Source: Drosophila pseudoobscura (taxonomy: Eukaryota > Arthropoda > Insecta > Diptera > Drosophilidae). Taken from it: a stretch of 64,000 nucleotides of DNA. The stretch's first letter is position 1. Every line of letters starts with the position of its first letter. The stretch is from positions 48,499,869 through 48,563,868 of the forward strand of contig NC_046683.1 of assembly GCF_009870125.1 (NCBI RefSeq), read 5' to 3'. The notes under the pieces are model-generated. The model worked only from the letters and a program-made list of their open reading frames with translations. It was not told the origin of the DNA and ran no database searches. Both the position numbers and the translations under genes were made by a program. Below, piece by piece: positions 37,001-48,589 of this stretch.

Positions 37001-39643
37001 CGAATCCTCCCATTGGCTTTTATCCGCACATCAAAAGAAGGGTAAGGAAGAGGAGCTAGCCCTCCTGTGCGAAAAAGAGAGCACCAGAAATTTTTTTTTG
37101 ATAAGATTCAAGACAGAGGCGGTGCCATGGAGATCAAAGAAGTATGACTGCCACACAACCCACCAGCCACATCTGCTTAAAATCTATGCAAGTAAATGCA
37201 GATAAAAGCTAGTATTCTAGTGGAGTGCAATCGATTATTTGTAGCAAAAATTAGAAGAGTTGTAGCCCACTTTGCATCGTCCGTCTTCTGCCCAACCTTC
37301 ACTGACTGAACACATTGTATATGTACCACATTTCATATTGAGATACGAGACCTATCTGACATATCCGCGCGAACCCCATTATCCCATTCGCGATTCTGCA
37401 GACACGAGCTTCGCGGAAAGGTCAACAAACTGAGCGATGGAGCAACAGCAACAACAACAACAAAGCTCTCAGATCGATCGCCCTAGGGTCAAAGCGCGAA
37501 ACATTTTGATGACTCTGCTTTAGGCTCTGGCTCTGACTATGGCAGACAACCAGCAACGGCCTGAGGCGACGGCGGCATCGCCATCTTGACATGAATATTA
37601 ATTTATGATAATTTGGAAAGCTAAGCTCTCGATTCTACCTTTGTGTTTGTTTGTTTCTTGGCAGTGCCTTCAAGTGGCGACGAATGTGACCGAACAGAAG
37701 CACCATGTCACCCGTGAGACGCGCGGGAAGAATTTGGGACTGTGCCGCGGCTTTCGTGGATGCACCGTGTGGCTGACGGGTGAGTCCTGCAATCAGGTCA
37801 GCACAGTATATCCCTAAATTGTAATTCTTTCCCCAGGTCTTAGTGGCGCTGGCAAGACCTCGATTGCCTTTGAGTTGGAGGCGTATTTGGTGTCGCGCGG
37901 CATACCCGCCTACGGCCTGGACGGGGACAACATACGCACTGGACTGAATAAGAACCTGGGCTTCACGCCCGCCGAGCGCGAGGAGAACATCCGGCGGGTG
38001 GGCGAGGTGGCCAAGTTGTTTGCTGATAGCGGCGTGGTCTCCATTTGTAGCTTCGTGTCGCCGTTCGCCGATGACCGGGAAATGGCGCGCAAGATACACA
38101 AGGATGCGGGCCTAAAGTTTTACGAGATCTTCGTGGACACGCCGCTGGACGTGTGCGAGACGCGCGACGTCAAGGGGTTGTACAAGAAGGCACGCGAGGG
38201 CGTGATCAAGGGCTTTACTGGCATCACGCAGGAGTACGAGCGGCCCCACAAGCCGGAACTGGTGGTCAGCACCCACGAGTGCACAGTGCAGGAGTCCACG
38301 CAGAAGCTGGTTACACTACTCGAGCAGGAGGGCATCATTCCGCGCTCGTTGCGTGACGTGGATCTGCTGCCAGAGCTGTACCCCAGCGAGTCCACTGCCA
38401 GCGACGCTCTGCGCCACGAGGCGGAATCTCTGAAGGCGCTGCCAATCAGCACCGTGGAGCTGCAGTGGGTGCAGGTGCTGTCCGAGGGATGGGCCTATCC
38501 CCTGCGTGGATTTATGCGGGAGGACGAATACCTGCAGACGCTGCACTTCAACACACTTCAGAGTGGAATGGACGGCTCTTACCGCGAGAACCACTCGGTG
38601 CCTATTGTGCTCAGCGCCACTGCAGCCGAGAAGGAGCGCCTGGACGGTGTGTCCGCACTAACGCTGACACATGAGGGCAAGCCAGTGGCCATTCTACGCC
38701 GTCCAGAGTTCTATTTCCAGCGCAAGGAGGAGCGTCTGGCCCGCCAGTTCGGCACCAGCAATCCCAACCATCCGTACAGCAAGCAGGTGCTCGAGTCCGG
38801 CGAGTATCTCGTGGGCGGCGATCTCGCCGTAATCGAACGCATTCGCTGGGACGATGGACTCGACCAGTACCGCCTGACACCCAACGAGCTGCGCCGAAAG
38901 TTTAAGGAGCTCAACGCCGATGCAATTTTCGCATTCCAGCTGCGTAATCCCATTCACAACGGTCACGCCCTGCTCATGCAGGACACCAAGAGGCAGCTGC
39001 TCGAGCGGGGCTTTAAGCAGCCAGTCCTGCTGCTGCATCCGTTGGGCGGCTGGACCAAGGACGATGATGTGCCCCTGGACGTACGCATGAGGCAGCACCA
39101 GGCCGTCCTCGATGCCGGCGTTCTGCGGCGCGAGGACACTGTGCTGGCCATCTTTCCATCGCCCATGATGTACGCCGGCCCAACGGAGGTGCAGTGGCAT
39201 GCCAAGGCTCGCATGAATGCTGGCGCCAACTTCTACATTGTGGGCCGAGATCCCGCCGGCATGCCGCACCCGGATAAGGGGGCCTATCCCGACGGTAATC
39301 TGTACGATGCCACCCATGGAGCGCGAGTATTGAAGATGGCCCAGGGTCTGGACAGCATGGAGGTGGGTAGCGGTAGCTGTCTGAAACTGTAGCTGGAATA
39401 TAAATTATAAACTCTGATTCTCTATTTTTTTCCCAGATCCTGCCATTCCGAGTGGCCGCCTACGACAATAGTGCCAGCCGGATGGCTTTCTTCGAGCCAC
39501 AGCGCAAGGACGAGTTCGAGTTTATATCGGGGACCAAGATGCGCACACTGGCCAAGACTGGTGCCAGTCCGCCCGTTGGCTTCATGGAGCCTGAAGCCTG
39601 GAAAATTCTGGCCAACTATTATCAGAACCTGCCACAGGCGTAA
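34095..39643 (+). CDS. Papss: PAPS synthetase (APS kinase + ATP sulfurylase)
   Basis: Exons 34095-34136, 37665-37779, 37837-39362 and 39437-39643 give 629 aa. It makes PAPS, the sulfate donor for all sulfotransferases, from ATP and sulfate in two steps. The N-terminal half is APS kinase, with P-loop GLSGAGKT at residues 53-60 and the '[17 protein letters not shown]' active-site segment. The C-terminal half is ATP sulfurylase, with the HNGH motif at residues 426-429 and '[13 protein letters not shown]'. The kinase-first order is the usual animal fusion. Two other first coding exons (36233-36346 and 36997-37041) also end in phase 0 and can join exon 37665, giving different N-termini. Confidence 0.96.
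36233..36346 (+). CDS. Papss: Papss alternative first coding exon B
   Basis: An ATG in AAA-ATG context opens 38 codons ([16 protein letters not shown]...[14 protein letters not shown]) and ends in phase 0 at a GTAAGA donor. Splicing to 37665 keeps frame. The Cys-rich head differs entirely from the KKRQK-containing exon A. A likely second promoter lies just upstream. Confidence 0.7.
36997..37041 (+). CDS. Papss: Papss alternative first coding exon C
   Basis: Fifteen codons ([15 protein letters not shown]) end in phase 0 at a GTAAGG donor and are compatible with the acceptor at 37665. A TCAGTT initiator-like word lies about 70 nt upstream. Support comes from frame and splice logic only. Confidence 0.55.
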
Positions 39644-42600
39644 CACGCGGCCCGTCCATGGCAACCAATGTGCAATTTCCCTTAGCTATATTGCTATACA
39701 TATTCATAGATACATATATAGAATATGTATATTCCTATTTGATCACCGTAAATCATTTACTACTGCACTTTCCTGTGTCCCCCCTGTGTCGTATGTGGCG
39801 TATGAATGTATGTTGTTTTGCTGCTCCTGCTCTTAAAATGTTCGTATCGTACAATCGTATTTTTTTTCTACTCTTAAGTTGTCCAATTCTTTGTTTAATA
39901 TTAAGCAAAATGTCACCGTTTTGTGGACTGTTTTTTAAATATATAATTCATTATTTAGTCTGCGCATTTAATCAAATGGTACAGTAATCAAAAGTGTTTA
40001 ATCACATGATCGCACAAATGAATTTTTGTATACGGTAACTACACAGTTTGCTACACATTGAATAACATATTGAGGCATCTCTAAATGACATTTCTACATG
40101 GCTTTTACATTGTTTTAGTGTTACCATCGCTTGTGGCATACTTTCAGGCTAAGCGGGAAAATGCAAGAAGCATCAGATATATTTAGAGGCGGATAGCAGA
40201 CTTTTATGCTAAAGCGAGAATAAGGACTGCAAGGATCAAGGATGTTCCGCCGGATACAAAAAGGCGTCCCTGATCGGACAAGAAATGGAGGAAAGAAGTG
40301 AATATGCATGAGTGGGGAAAATATCCTTGATCCTTGACAAGGACTCTATCGAAGATGTTCCCCCCCATCACGAGAAGACATGCCACGCCCCGAGCGGCAG
40401 CCGCTGAGCTGAGATATATGTACATAGCTTGCAGAAAAAACCAGTATTTGAATGATGTGAAAGTCGAAATCTTCGAAAGGGTATATCTCAGCTAAATAGG
40501 GCCAGATCGGTGAAGGACCGACTCTCCCAGGATCGCAAGGATCCAGCCTGTCGAACGGCATCAAAATCTCGACTTCGAAAACGAGTCAGATTTTTGGCAA
40601 ATTCAATGATGTAACCATCATGATTTTTTGCGAAAATCCTGATGGAATGGATGTCTATTTTTCTGGTTCCAATCGGTTGGCAGGACACTCCTGATCACGA
40701 AAAGACATGCCGCGTCCCGATCGGCCCATTAATAGTCGAGATATAGCCAAAGCAAATTTTCCAAATAAATCCGTCGTCAAATGGCCGAAGAAGACCAATT
40801 TAAATTCTGGGTACCAGGCGAACAGAAATCAGCAGAAAGCAACTTCGCTTTTGTTCAGCCCAAAAGTATGCAAAAAAATCGATTTTCTTAAGTTGCCTTC
40901 CGGTGATTTTTGTTCGCCCGGTACCTCGGTCTGAAATTTTCTCATTTTCGGCCATTTGGGCGACTGCAAATTGAAGATTGGTTGTTGTTGTTGTTGTACA
41001 AAAACTGACAATAACAACAAATGACAACAAGCCAGCTTTGCTTTCTTCTTTTCTCCGTTATTTTTAGGCCGATCCTGACGTGCGACGTCTTCTTGATTGG
41101 CAGTAAATCCTTGATTTGATGGAATCCTTATCGAGGATCAAGGATATTTCCTTCAGTAATATATTTCTGGTTTTCTTCGTTATTTGTGAGCCGATCAATG
41201 CGTGCCATGGATTACTGTGAGCAGAAAAATATCCTTGACCCTTGCATTATCGGATCCGACATCCCCAGTCATTTCGATTTCATCGTTATTTGTGGACCGG
41301 TCAAGGCGTGCCATGCCATGACAGAGTCCTTTTCGAGGATCAAGGATACTGTTTTTCATATGCATAACTGTTTTTCATAGGCCCACAATGGATACATATA
41401 AAGGGGCATCCTGAAAGTATGCTATAATTTCTAAGCCCATCAACCCCAAACGATACTTCATAAGTTTACATACAGCCTGAAAGTATGCCATAATTTTAAA
41501 ATACATCTGTCGGCCCCCCGCCCAAAGGTAATCGGGAGATTTCTTGCCAGAACGACAAGATTTCTCCTCTTCCAAGATCTGATGATCCACTAATAGGCTA
41601 CATACACGAATACATATGTATATTATACTTTTGCACATGATTTATTTTTTGTATTTTTATAAAATTGTATACGTTTAATAATTAATATTACAAGTAATTA
41701 ATTAGTATCGAATATGCATTTAGTTATCATTTAATTTCACAATATTTATTTCACTGCTCTGCTGCTGCATCATCATCTCCTCGTATGTTTGTACCTATCG
41801 ATCGAGACGACGAGCGGTACGGTACGAGTAATTTCTTAATTTTCATATCTGCTGGAAATACTCCGCTCGGCTATGTTTTATTTATTAGAAATAACGGGCT
41901 ATTGACAGTCGTGTGTGGCATGCGGCAGAAACAAAATAAACAGTAAATATGAATACTCGAATGAAATGTGTGTGAAGCAAAAGGAAAAAAATTAAGAGGA
42001 GCAGCACCCGCACCACATTAGATACAGATATCATCGCGTGGCAGTTGAGAGTGAGAACATGAGCGAGTGGTGGTAGAAATAAGTGTGTGGGGGAGTTTAT
42101 AGAGTTTTGTGCGTGTTTGAACATGCTGCATATTTCTAACAAAATGGCAAAGGATTGTCTGTAAGTATACATATGTATATAGGTAGAATTAATAAATTAT
42201 AAAATACAAAAAAAATGGTGAGCAGACAAGGACAAGAAACCTAAATTATATTCATACATTTACACACATACACATGTATATATTTGCATTACAATTAATA
42301 ATTTACAATCGACAACAGCGCAAACATGGGGCTGCCTGCAGAAAATCATAGTTACACTAAAATACTACTAAACAAAAACCTCTTAGAGAAGGTCGCGGGC
42401 GGGTTGGATTGGATTGGCTGCTCTTCCACCTTCTCTTGGCGGCTGGATTTTGTGTTTTTTTTTGTTTTTTATATCTCTATATATGTACGTATCATTATAT
42501 TTATGTATATTTCGCGCACACACCGTCGTCATATACTTTATTTAATAAATTGTTTCATAATGCAATCAATGTTTCTATTCCATTATCGCGCATATTCGGG

Positions 42601-42776
42601 GAGAGCAGGAGCTGGCTTTTGTTTGGGATGTTTTGTTGTTTCAGTGATTCGGTGTTTCGTGGGGATCAGATCTAACAGGAGCTAAGAAAACTACTTCCTC
42701 CACATACAGTGTAATCGTAATTGTTACCACCATGCCGCATCAGTATCGGTGCCATCAGCCACATGTTGCAGCCACG
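39644..42776. other. Papss-Rab8 tail-to-tail interval
   Basis: The two genes converge. The left part is the Papss 3' UTR. A fold-back repeat occupies 40135-41489. The right part (41640-42776) is AT-rich sequence with ACATATGTAT words and is probably the Rab8 3' UTR. No coding gene is seen. Confidence 0.5.
40135..41489. repeat. Fold-back (long inverted repeat) element
   Basis: The ends are an exact 16 nt inverted repeat, GGCATACTTTCAGGCT at 40135-40150 and its reverse complement at 41474-41489, with a variant at 41408-41422. At the centre, 40778-40845 and 40890-40958 are imperfect reverse complements around a 44 nt loop. The flanking arms hold degenerate tandem units with 'GGCCGATC..GACG' and 'ATCCTTGATCCT' in opposite orientations on the two sides. 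There is no transposase ORF. Confidence 0.7.
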
Positions 42777-44589
42777 TCAAAGCAGACTGCATCTGGACAG
42801 CCAACTGTCCTTTGTTCGACTGTCTAGCGTTTTTAGCTGATGTCCGCCCTTGGGTGGGTTGTTCGCCTCCTGCACGGATAACAAGCGTATGAGCGAGGAT
42901 TAGCATTGTGATATATTGGATGCACTCACCATTCGCTTTTCCGTTTTCGCTTTGATATCACTGGCTAGGGTGAGGAAAGCTTCTTCCACATTGATGCTGG
43001 CTTTCGCTGAGGTCTCCATGAACTTGATGCCATACTCGATGGCCAATTGCTCGCCACGCTCCTTGGAAACCTTCGAGACAGTGAGAGAGAAATTGCCAAT
43101 AAATGAAATATCGTTTCCATTGCTTAATGATTCAACCCCACTCTCATTGATAAAGTCCCCTTAAGCGAATCTAACAATAGCCCAATAACTCATTCTTTTT
43201 CTTTCGTACCTGTCGCTTATCGTGCAATTCGCACTTGTTGCCCAGCAGCATTTTCTCAACGTCGGCGGAAGCATTTTCTTCGATATTTCTGATCCAGTTT
43301 TTGATGTTCTCGAACGACTTTTCCTGGGTGATGTCATACACCAGCATAATGCCCATGGCACCTCTGTAGTAGGCCGTGGTAATTGTGCGGAAGCGCTCCT
43401 GGCCGGCAGTGTCCCTATACAGATATATAGAGCGATATTAATGCTGATAAAAATATAACATTAGTTAAATTACTTACCATATTTGAAGTTTGATTTTCTT
43501 GTTATCTAATTCAATTGTTCTAATTTTAAAATCGATACCTGTGGGAGATACAGAAGAGAAGGAAAGAGAGAGAGAATCACATGAGTAAATCGGAATAAAA
43601 TTTGGCAAGCAGAAGCTGAACCTGTTTGCAGAAAGGCAAAAAAGCAAAAGCACCTATGAGATGATGACGTACTGTCCAAAAGAGAGAAGCAGCGCGAAAC
43701 CCAAAGAGAAAGACAACAAGAGAACAGTAAGAGTAAGAGTAAGAGGGGAACGCAGAAACAAGCGGGACAAAACGCGCAATTGAATAAAACAATGTCGTTA
43801 AGTAAATAGACCAAAAGTGGAAATTGGCGCGAGGGAAACGTGCCAAATACGAAAATAAACAATTGGCGGCTGCCCCGCAAGTCGATTCCGCACAGCAATG
43901 CAAGGGAAATCCGGGTGGGGAAGGGAAGGGAAGGCAACGTATCACAGAAAATCATCAAGGGGCGGCTCGCGATAAGAGCTTGGAAAGTGCAATGACTTTT
44001 GGGTGAGTCTTGGCTTAGGCACCCAATTGTTATGCGGGTGTATAGCATATCTCGGGGCTGCGATAAGCTCCAAAATAGCACACAAATTGGTCAGGTTTTC
44101 TTCTTCCGTTTACAGATTCCTTTGTTGGCAATCCGTTTGCCCCTCCCCAAGAGCCCAAGAGTCCGCACCTATCTGGGTACTATATAAAAACAATAATAAT
44201 TATGACAAATACTCAAGCAAGAAAAGAAGAGCTCTCGATGTGAGTCACAGCCCACGGTCTCGAGCTTGAGTCGAGCGCTCAGCCAACCACACATGAGTGT
44301 GAGTGTGAGTGTAAGTGGAGTGAATATGTGTGAGTACTGGCGAAGTCCGACGGCGGCGTCATAATTAATTAAATATAGTATTCAACCAGATCCGATGATG
44401 TGTGCGGATTGTAATGTCGTGGAACGATCGATAGTGGTGTCTTAAAGGAGGGCAGGCATTCTCACCTATTGTGGATATAAAGGTGGTGTTGAAAGCATCC
44501 TCTGAGAATCGAAACAATATGCAGGTCTTGCCCACTCCAGAGTCTCCGATCAGCAGCAATTTGAACAGATAGTCGTACGTCTTGGCCAT
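42777..44589 (-). CDS. Rab8: Rab8 small GTPase
   Basis: Exons complement of 44466-44589, 43478-43538, 43210-43414, 42930-43070 and 42777-42869 give 207 aa. The sequence [20 protein letters not shown] then KT is the Rab8 N-terminus and P-loop. Switch I carries [16 protein letters not shown], switch [22 protein letters not shown], with GNKCEL in the G4 position and ETSAKAS as G5. The C-terminus '[10 protein letters not shown]' has a single prenylatable Cys (CSLL, geranylgeranyl type). Rab8 directs exocytic transport from the Golgi and recycling endosomes to the plasma membrane. The G4 motif reads NKCE where most Rabs have NKCD. Confidence 0.95.
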
Positions 44590-46260
44590 TCTAATTCGTA
44601 TGAAAGTAAAATCACAGTTGCGCTTCTATTTGTTACTCCTCCTGGTGATGCCGATGGCGATGCTGAGATGCTGGTGCTGATACTGATGATGGTGTACACG
44701 TCGCAGTTGCTGTTGCTGTGGCGGTGGTTGAAAATCAGTGGTTTTAGTTTCGCTTTATTGTGCACTAATAATGCTAATAATGTCTCTGCTGTCTATGCGT
44801 GCTAACAAAAAATTCCTAGACGTAACCACACACCAGACAAACACACGCAAGCAAAACACGGTTTCGGTTCGGATCAGATAGGTTTTTTTCAGCTCTGGTC
44901 TGGGTCTCTGGGTGTGTGTTTGTGTGCGTTTGTGTTTTCGATGATTTCGGAGCCGTGTCAAAAATGGCGACGTAGTTCAAAACGTTTACTTATTAGATTG
45001 GCAATTGATACGCGGTTATGCCACTTGATAAATGGCGCGGGCATACACTGCACCGCCCAAATTAGATCTGTCTGGTTGTTGGTAGGACGTACAAGTTAAC
45101 TTTAATTTCTGCTTTCTAATTACGCCCGTACAAAAAATATGATTTGTTCGTTGTAGTGTTGGGTAACAGCCGCGCGATAACTTTGCGTGTTGAACAGCGG
45201 GCGAAGCCAATCGATTGCCTGTCTATCGAGTAGTAATCGGCAAACAGCTGTTGTGCCAGTGCTTCAAATTTCGATTTTTTAGTTAATGGTATTCTTAGAG
45301 GAAGCTAACGGACTATATCGGATCGGGATCGGGATCGCGATATATAAACAGAAAACATATCTTATGCATTAATATGTCACAAGCATGTGAATTTATAAAA
45401 AAGACATTATTAATTACGATTCAAAGCAGCTTGGAAAACAGTACCGTCATATTTAATTATCGACATAGGGTATACAAATTTCCATACTACCGGTAGACAA
45501 GCAACAAGTGTTCAAGTGCCAACACCATTTAAGAAATGACGTGACATTCCACACTATCTTCTGTTTTATGCCTTGACATTTTTGTGATCAGGGCTGAGGG
45601 TCCTGCCTAGTTATTTTAAATCGAATATAAAAATCGACAAATTTGACTTCCGATCATGAACAAAAAAAAATAAACCCCATGTTGCCCAGTGGGTATTAAA
45701 ATACACTCCACGAAAATTACGAATCTTGAAGGATGGAACTACAAGAAGAATTTACAGCCAGTACTATTTTTCCCCGTTTATCTCAGGGTGTTCACCTAAT
45801 TAAAATAAGGGGAGGCTTAGGTGCGCTATGTTCGTTTTTCATCGGTTTCAGATATGGTATATTTCTGAGGGTCAGAATTTGGAAAGGGCTATTCGTCATT
45901 TTTTAGGTCAAAATTGAACCGACGGTATATTTACGGTATATCGGTATATAATGGTATATTTTGTCGATTTCAGCAATCTATTAATTTTAATTTTCAACGT
46001 TATATAGAAATCCAATAAAAGCAAGTATTTAGAATAAGCCAGTTAACTAGAAAATTGATTCATTAATCGGTTAAAATTCTGTGGGCATGGCTAAATATTC
46101 TATATAGCAGGGAATATTCGACAGAATATCAAAATTGAGGAATATGTTTAATAGAACTTGAGATGGTCAGTCTATATTTTTAAAGTAAGACGGCATGTTT
46201 CGGCATTTTTCTGCAAATTTCATTATTTAAAAGACTGAAAATATAAAAAAAAAATAAAAA
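44590..46260. other. Rab8 5' region and dispersed repeat copy B
   Basis: The left part (to about 45330) should hold the Rab8 promoter and 5' UTR. The right part is a copy of the dispersed repeat reaching the Las1-like start codon. No gene is seen here. Confidence 0.5.
45340..46240 (+). repeat. Dispersed non-coding repeat, copy B
   Basis: It shares GACAAGCAACAAGTGTTCAA (45497), 'CAGGGCTGAGGGTCCT', 'GGGTATTAAAATACACTCCA' followed by CGAAAAT, and 'AGAAAATTGATTCATTAATCGG' with copies A and C. A GGTATAT cluster lies at about 45925-45960. The repeat ends about 20 nt before the Las1-like ATG, so it probably supplies that gene's promoter or 5' UTR. Confidence 0.7.
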
Positions 46261-47953
46261 ATGAGTTCAAAGGACAAACCCGGCGTTACGCCACCACCTA
46301 TAGCAGCAGCTGCAAAACAAAGAACCATTGTTGCACCATGGAAATGCACGTACGTTCGGCTTGGTTTGTTGCTTGTAATTGTTTTGATCAAGACTTTTAA
46401 TTTCAGAGAGGAATTTCAACACGCATGCCATCTTATATTTGGGAAAAATGCAACGAGCAATCAGCGTCGGATGGGTCTGTCCATGATCCGTATTTGGAAA
46501 CTCCGACGAGGCAGTCTTTGCCCCGCGGCTGCTCTGGCCACTGCCGTGATTGTGCGGGCGCAGCTTAACGACAAGAAGGGCGACTTGAATCTGGAGAAAA
46601 TCTATGCCCACGCCATTATGCGCTTCTTCAATTTCATGTCGTCCACCGTACAAGGCCACAACTGGAGCAGCATGTACGACAAGGCTCAGGAGTTGGGTCT
46701 ACCATCATTCGTGGTCGACATTCGGCACAAGTGTTCGCATGGCACGGAAATGCCACCCGTGGATCTGTTGCGGACTGCAGCCGACATCTGCCTACAATGG
46801 CTTCATCAGAACTACTGGCTGCCGCTTAAGGATACCCTCTGCGATCTGGAATCAGCAAAACTGGAGAGCAAGGAAAACATTAAGTTCAGGCAGAAGATGG
46901 CTCATCAGCTATCCGCTTTCGACCTAGCCTTGGAGTGCCAGATCAAGAGCGCTCACAGCCTCAAGGCTATCAAAAAAATAAAGCCGAAGGAGTTCAATAA
47001 AATACGGGCCTATTTATCAAAAAATAAGCTAAAGACACCCACCGAAATTCTTGACATGGTGATAAATAAGCTAAACGAATTGTTCAAGCGAGCGTCCACT
47101 GTTAAGAACCTGCCAGATGTATATGTCGCGGAAATATTAAGAATGAAATATTTCATGGGCGTAGGCCTCAATATAGAAGACAATGAGGAACAGATTATAG
47201 CGGTCACTGAGAGACTCTTTAGCCTAATCGCCGTCCACGGGTTCACCGAAAACATCTTTGTGGCTCTCGTACAACTCACTGAAAATGTCCATGAGCCGGA
47301 TGAGCGGCGTTTGGGCGCCAGATATTGGGCCCTCAAGATGATTGAAACCTTCGCAATGATATCTCGCATAAAGCGCATGTTCAAAGAAGAGCAGGATAAG
47401 GTATGGCTATGTGAAATTATTTTAAAATTATTTTCTAAGGGTCTTTCTTCCGTAGAATGACAAGCTCAAGCCCGTGGATTTCTCGTCTCTCAACCGCCAC
47501 ATACTTCCAAAAACTATTCGTACTCTTATAGCTCACTCTGGCGTGGATCTTTCGCTTACTCTGATGTTTGGCAGCAGCCGTAAGAGTCCACGCGCTGTGC
47601 TGTTTGACCACGAGTTCTTCTTGAAGCGACTTTCGTACCTAAGTTCATTCTCAGCCCCCATCCTCAAGGCGTAAGACATGGCAGCAGACATATTATTCTG
47701 TCTTATAACCAACATTCCATGCCCTAGTTTGATTCCGCTGGCAGAGACTCCATTCGATGTGGATCCCATGGAACAGTTTGACGAACTTTACTACCCTAAA
47801 GTCCCTCCGTTCACTGACTTGGGTATTTGGACGCTTGAGAAAGGTATGTGAATGTGGAGAATAATTTAACCACTAACTAATCTATCTTTTACAGACAATA
47901 ATTGGTCTAATTGTGCCCTAGGTGTACTTCCGTCGATAGTTGAAAAAAAATAG
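46261..47953 (+). CDS. Las1-like pre-rRNA processing endonuclease
   Basis: Exons 46261-46349, 46407-47400, 47456-47670, 47728-47843 and 47895-47953 give 490 aa. The N-terminus 'VAPWKCTEEFQHACHLIF' matches the Las1 PW...EEW start. The HEPN RNase signature R-x4-H is present as RHKCSH within 'FVVDIRHKCSHGTEMP'. The C-terminus ends with the Las1 'W..CALGVLP' motif. Las1 cuts ITS2 of pre-rRNA at C2 together with the Grc3/Nol9 kinase in the nucleolus. Intron 1 (46350-46406) is 57 nt, in frame and stop-free; retention would insert a hydrophobic segment (LGLLLVIVLI) next to the PW motif. Confidence 0.88.
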
Positions 47954-48035
47954 ATTAAAGATTAAAGATTCGCAGCTTTAAATTTTCTTTTTATATTTCT
48001 ATATTCACATTTCTACCATGGTCCTTATTTACCAT

Positions 48036-48420
48036 GGGGCGTGCTTGGGTTTATTAAGAGGGGGTAAAAGGAATTTGATGACCCCTATATAACAAAGACT
48101 CTCTATACCTCGCTTGTTCGTCCGATCTTAGAATACGGCTCCTGTGTATGGTGAATCAGTAGAGAAAAACTTTGTACTCTTTGCTCTACGGGGCCTTAAC
48201 TGGGATGAAGGTGTGAGACTCACCATCTTACTCTAGTTGACTGCTATTAGTAAACCTCCCATCCTTTGCTTGGTGTGATTTTTATGCACAACTTGATCAG
48301 GGATGACATAGACTGCCATGATCTGTTGAGCCGCATAAAAAAAAAACCGTTGTTCCTTCCACTTTGTAGATCGAATTATTCCTTGCATGCTCTTATGCTC
48401 GGATTATAAATCCCTCTACC
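48036..48420 (+). mobile_element. Non-LTR retrotransposon (LINE) fragment
   Basis: Broken frames read 'GFIKRG', 'EFDDPYITKTLYTSLVRPIL' and 'EYGSCVW', then 'GVIFMHNLIRDDIDCHDLLS'. This is the region C-terminal to the reverse transcriptase in Jockey/LOA-like LINEs. Several stops and frame changes show an old dead copy. Clade not resolved. Confidence 0.7.
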
Positions 48421-48589
48421 ATATCATATCCATCACTAATTCTCTTCCTCTTATTAAATTACTAATCCTTACACACCTTTCTAGTAATTAGTAATCATGT
48501 CAACATCCACGAAAATACCAATGATATAATAATACAAACTGAGTATAATATTTGTAAAATGAGTATTCTGGTACATGCTATATCTGATT

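Larger units (their letters stand above)
34137..37664 (+). other. Papss: Papss 5' intron region
   Basis: This 3.5 kb holds the two alternative first exons, a CT microsatellite (about 36698-36740) and a short CAA run (37445-37460). A five-codon ORF MEIKE at 37128 before a GTATGA donor is too weak to call. No separate gene was found. Confidence 0.5.

Noticed and set aside
37128-37145. MEIKE mini-exon as a fourth Papss start
   Set aside because: Only five codons and a GTATGA donor; frame fits but signal is too weak.
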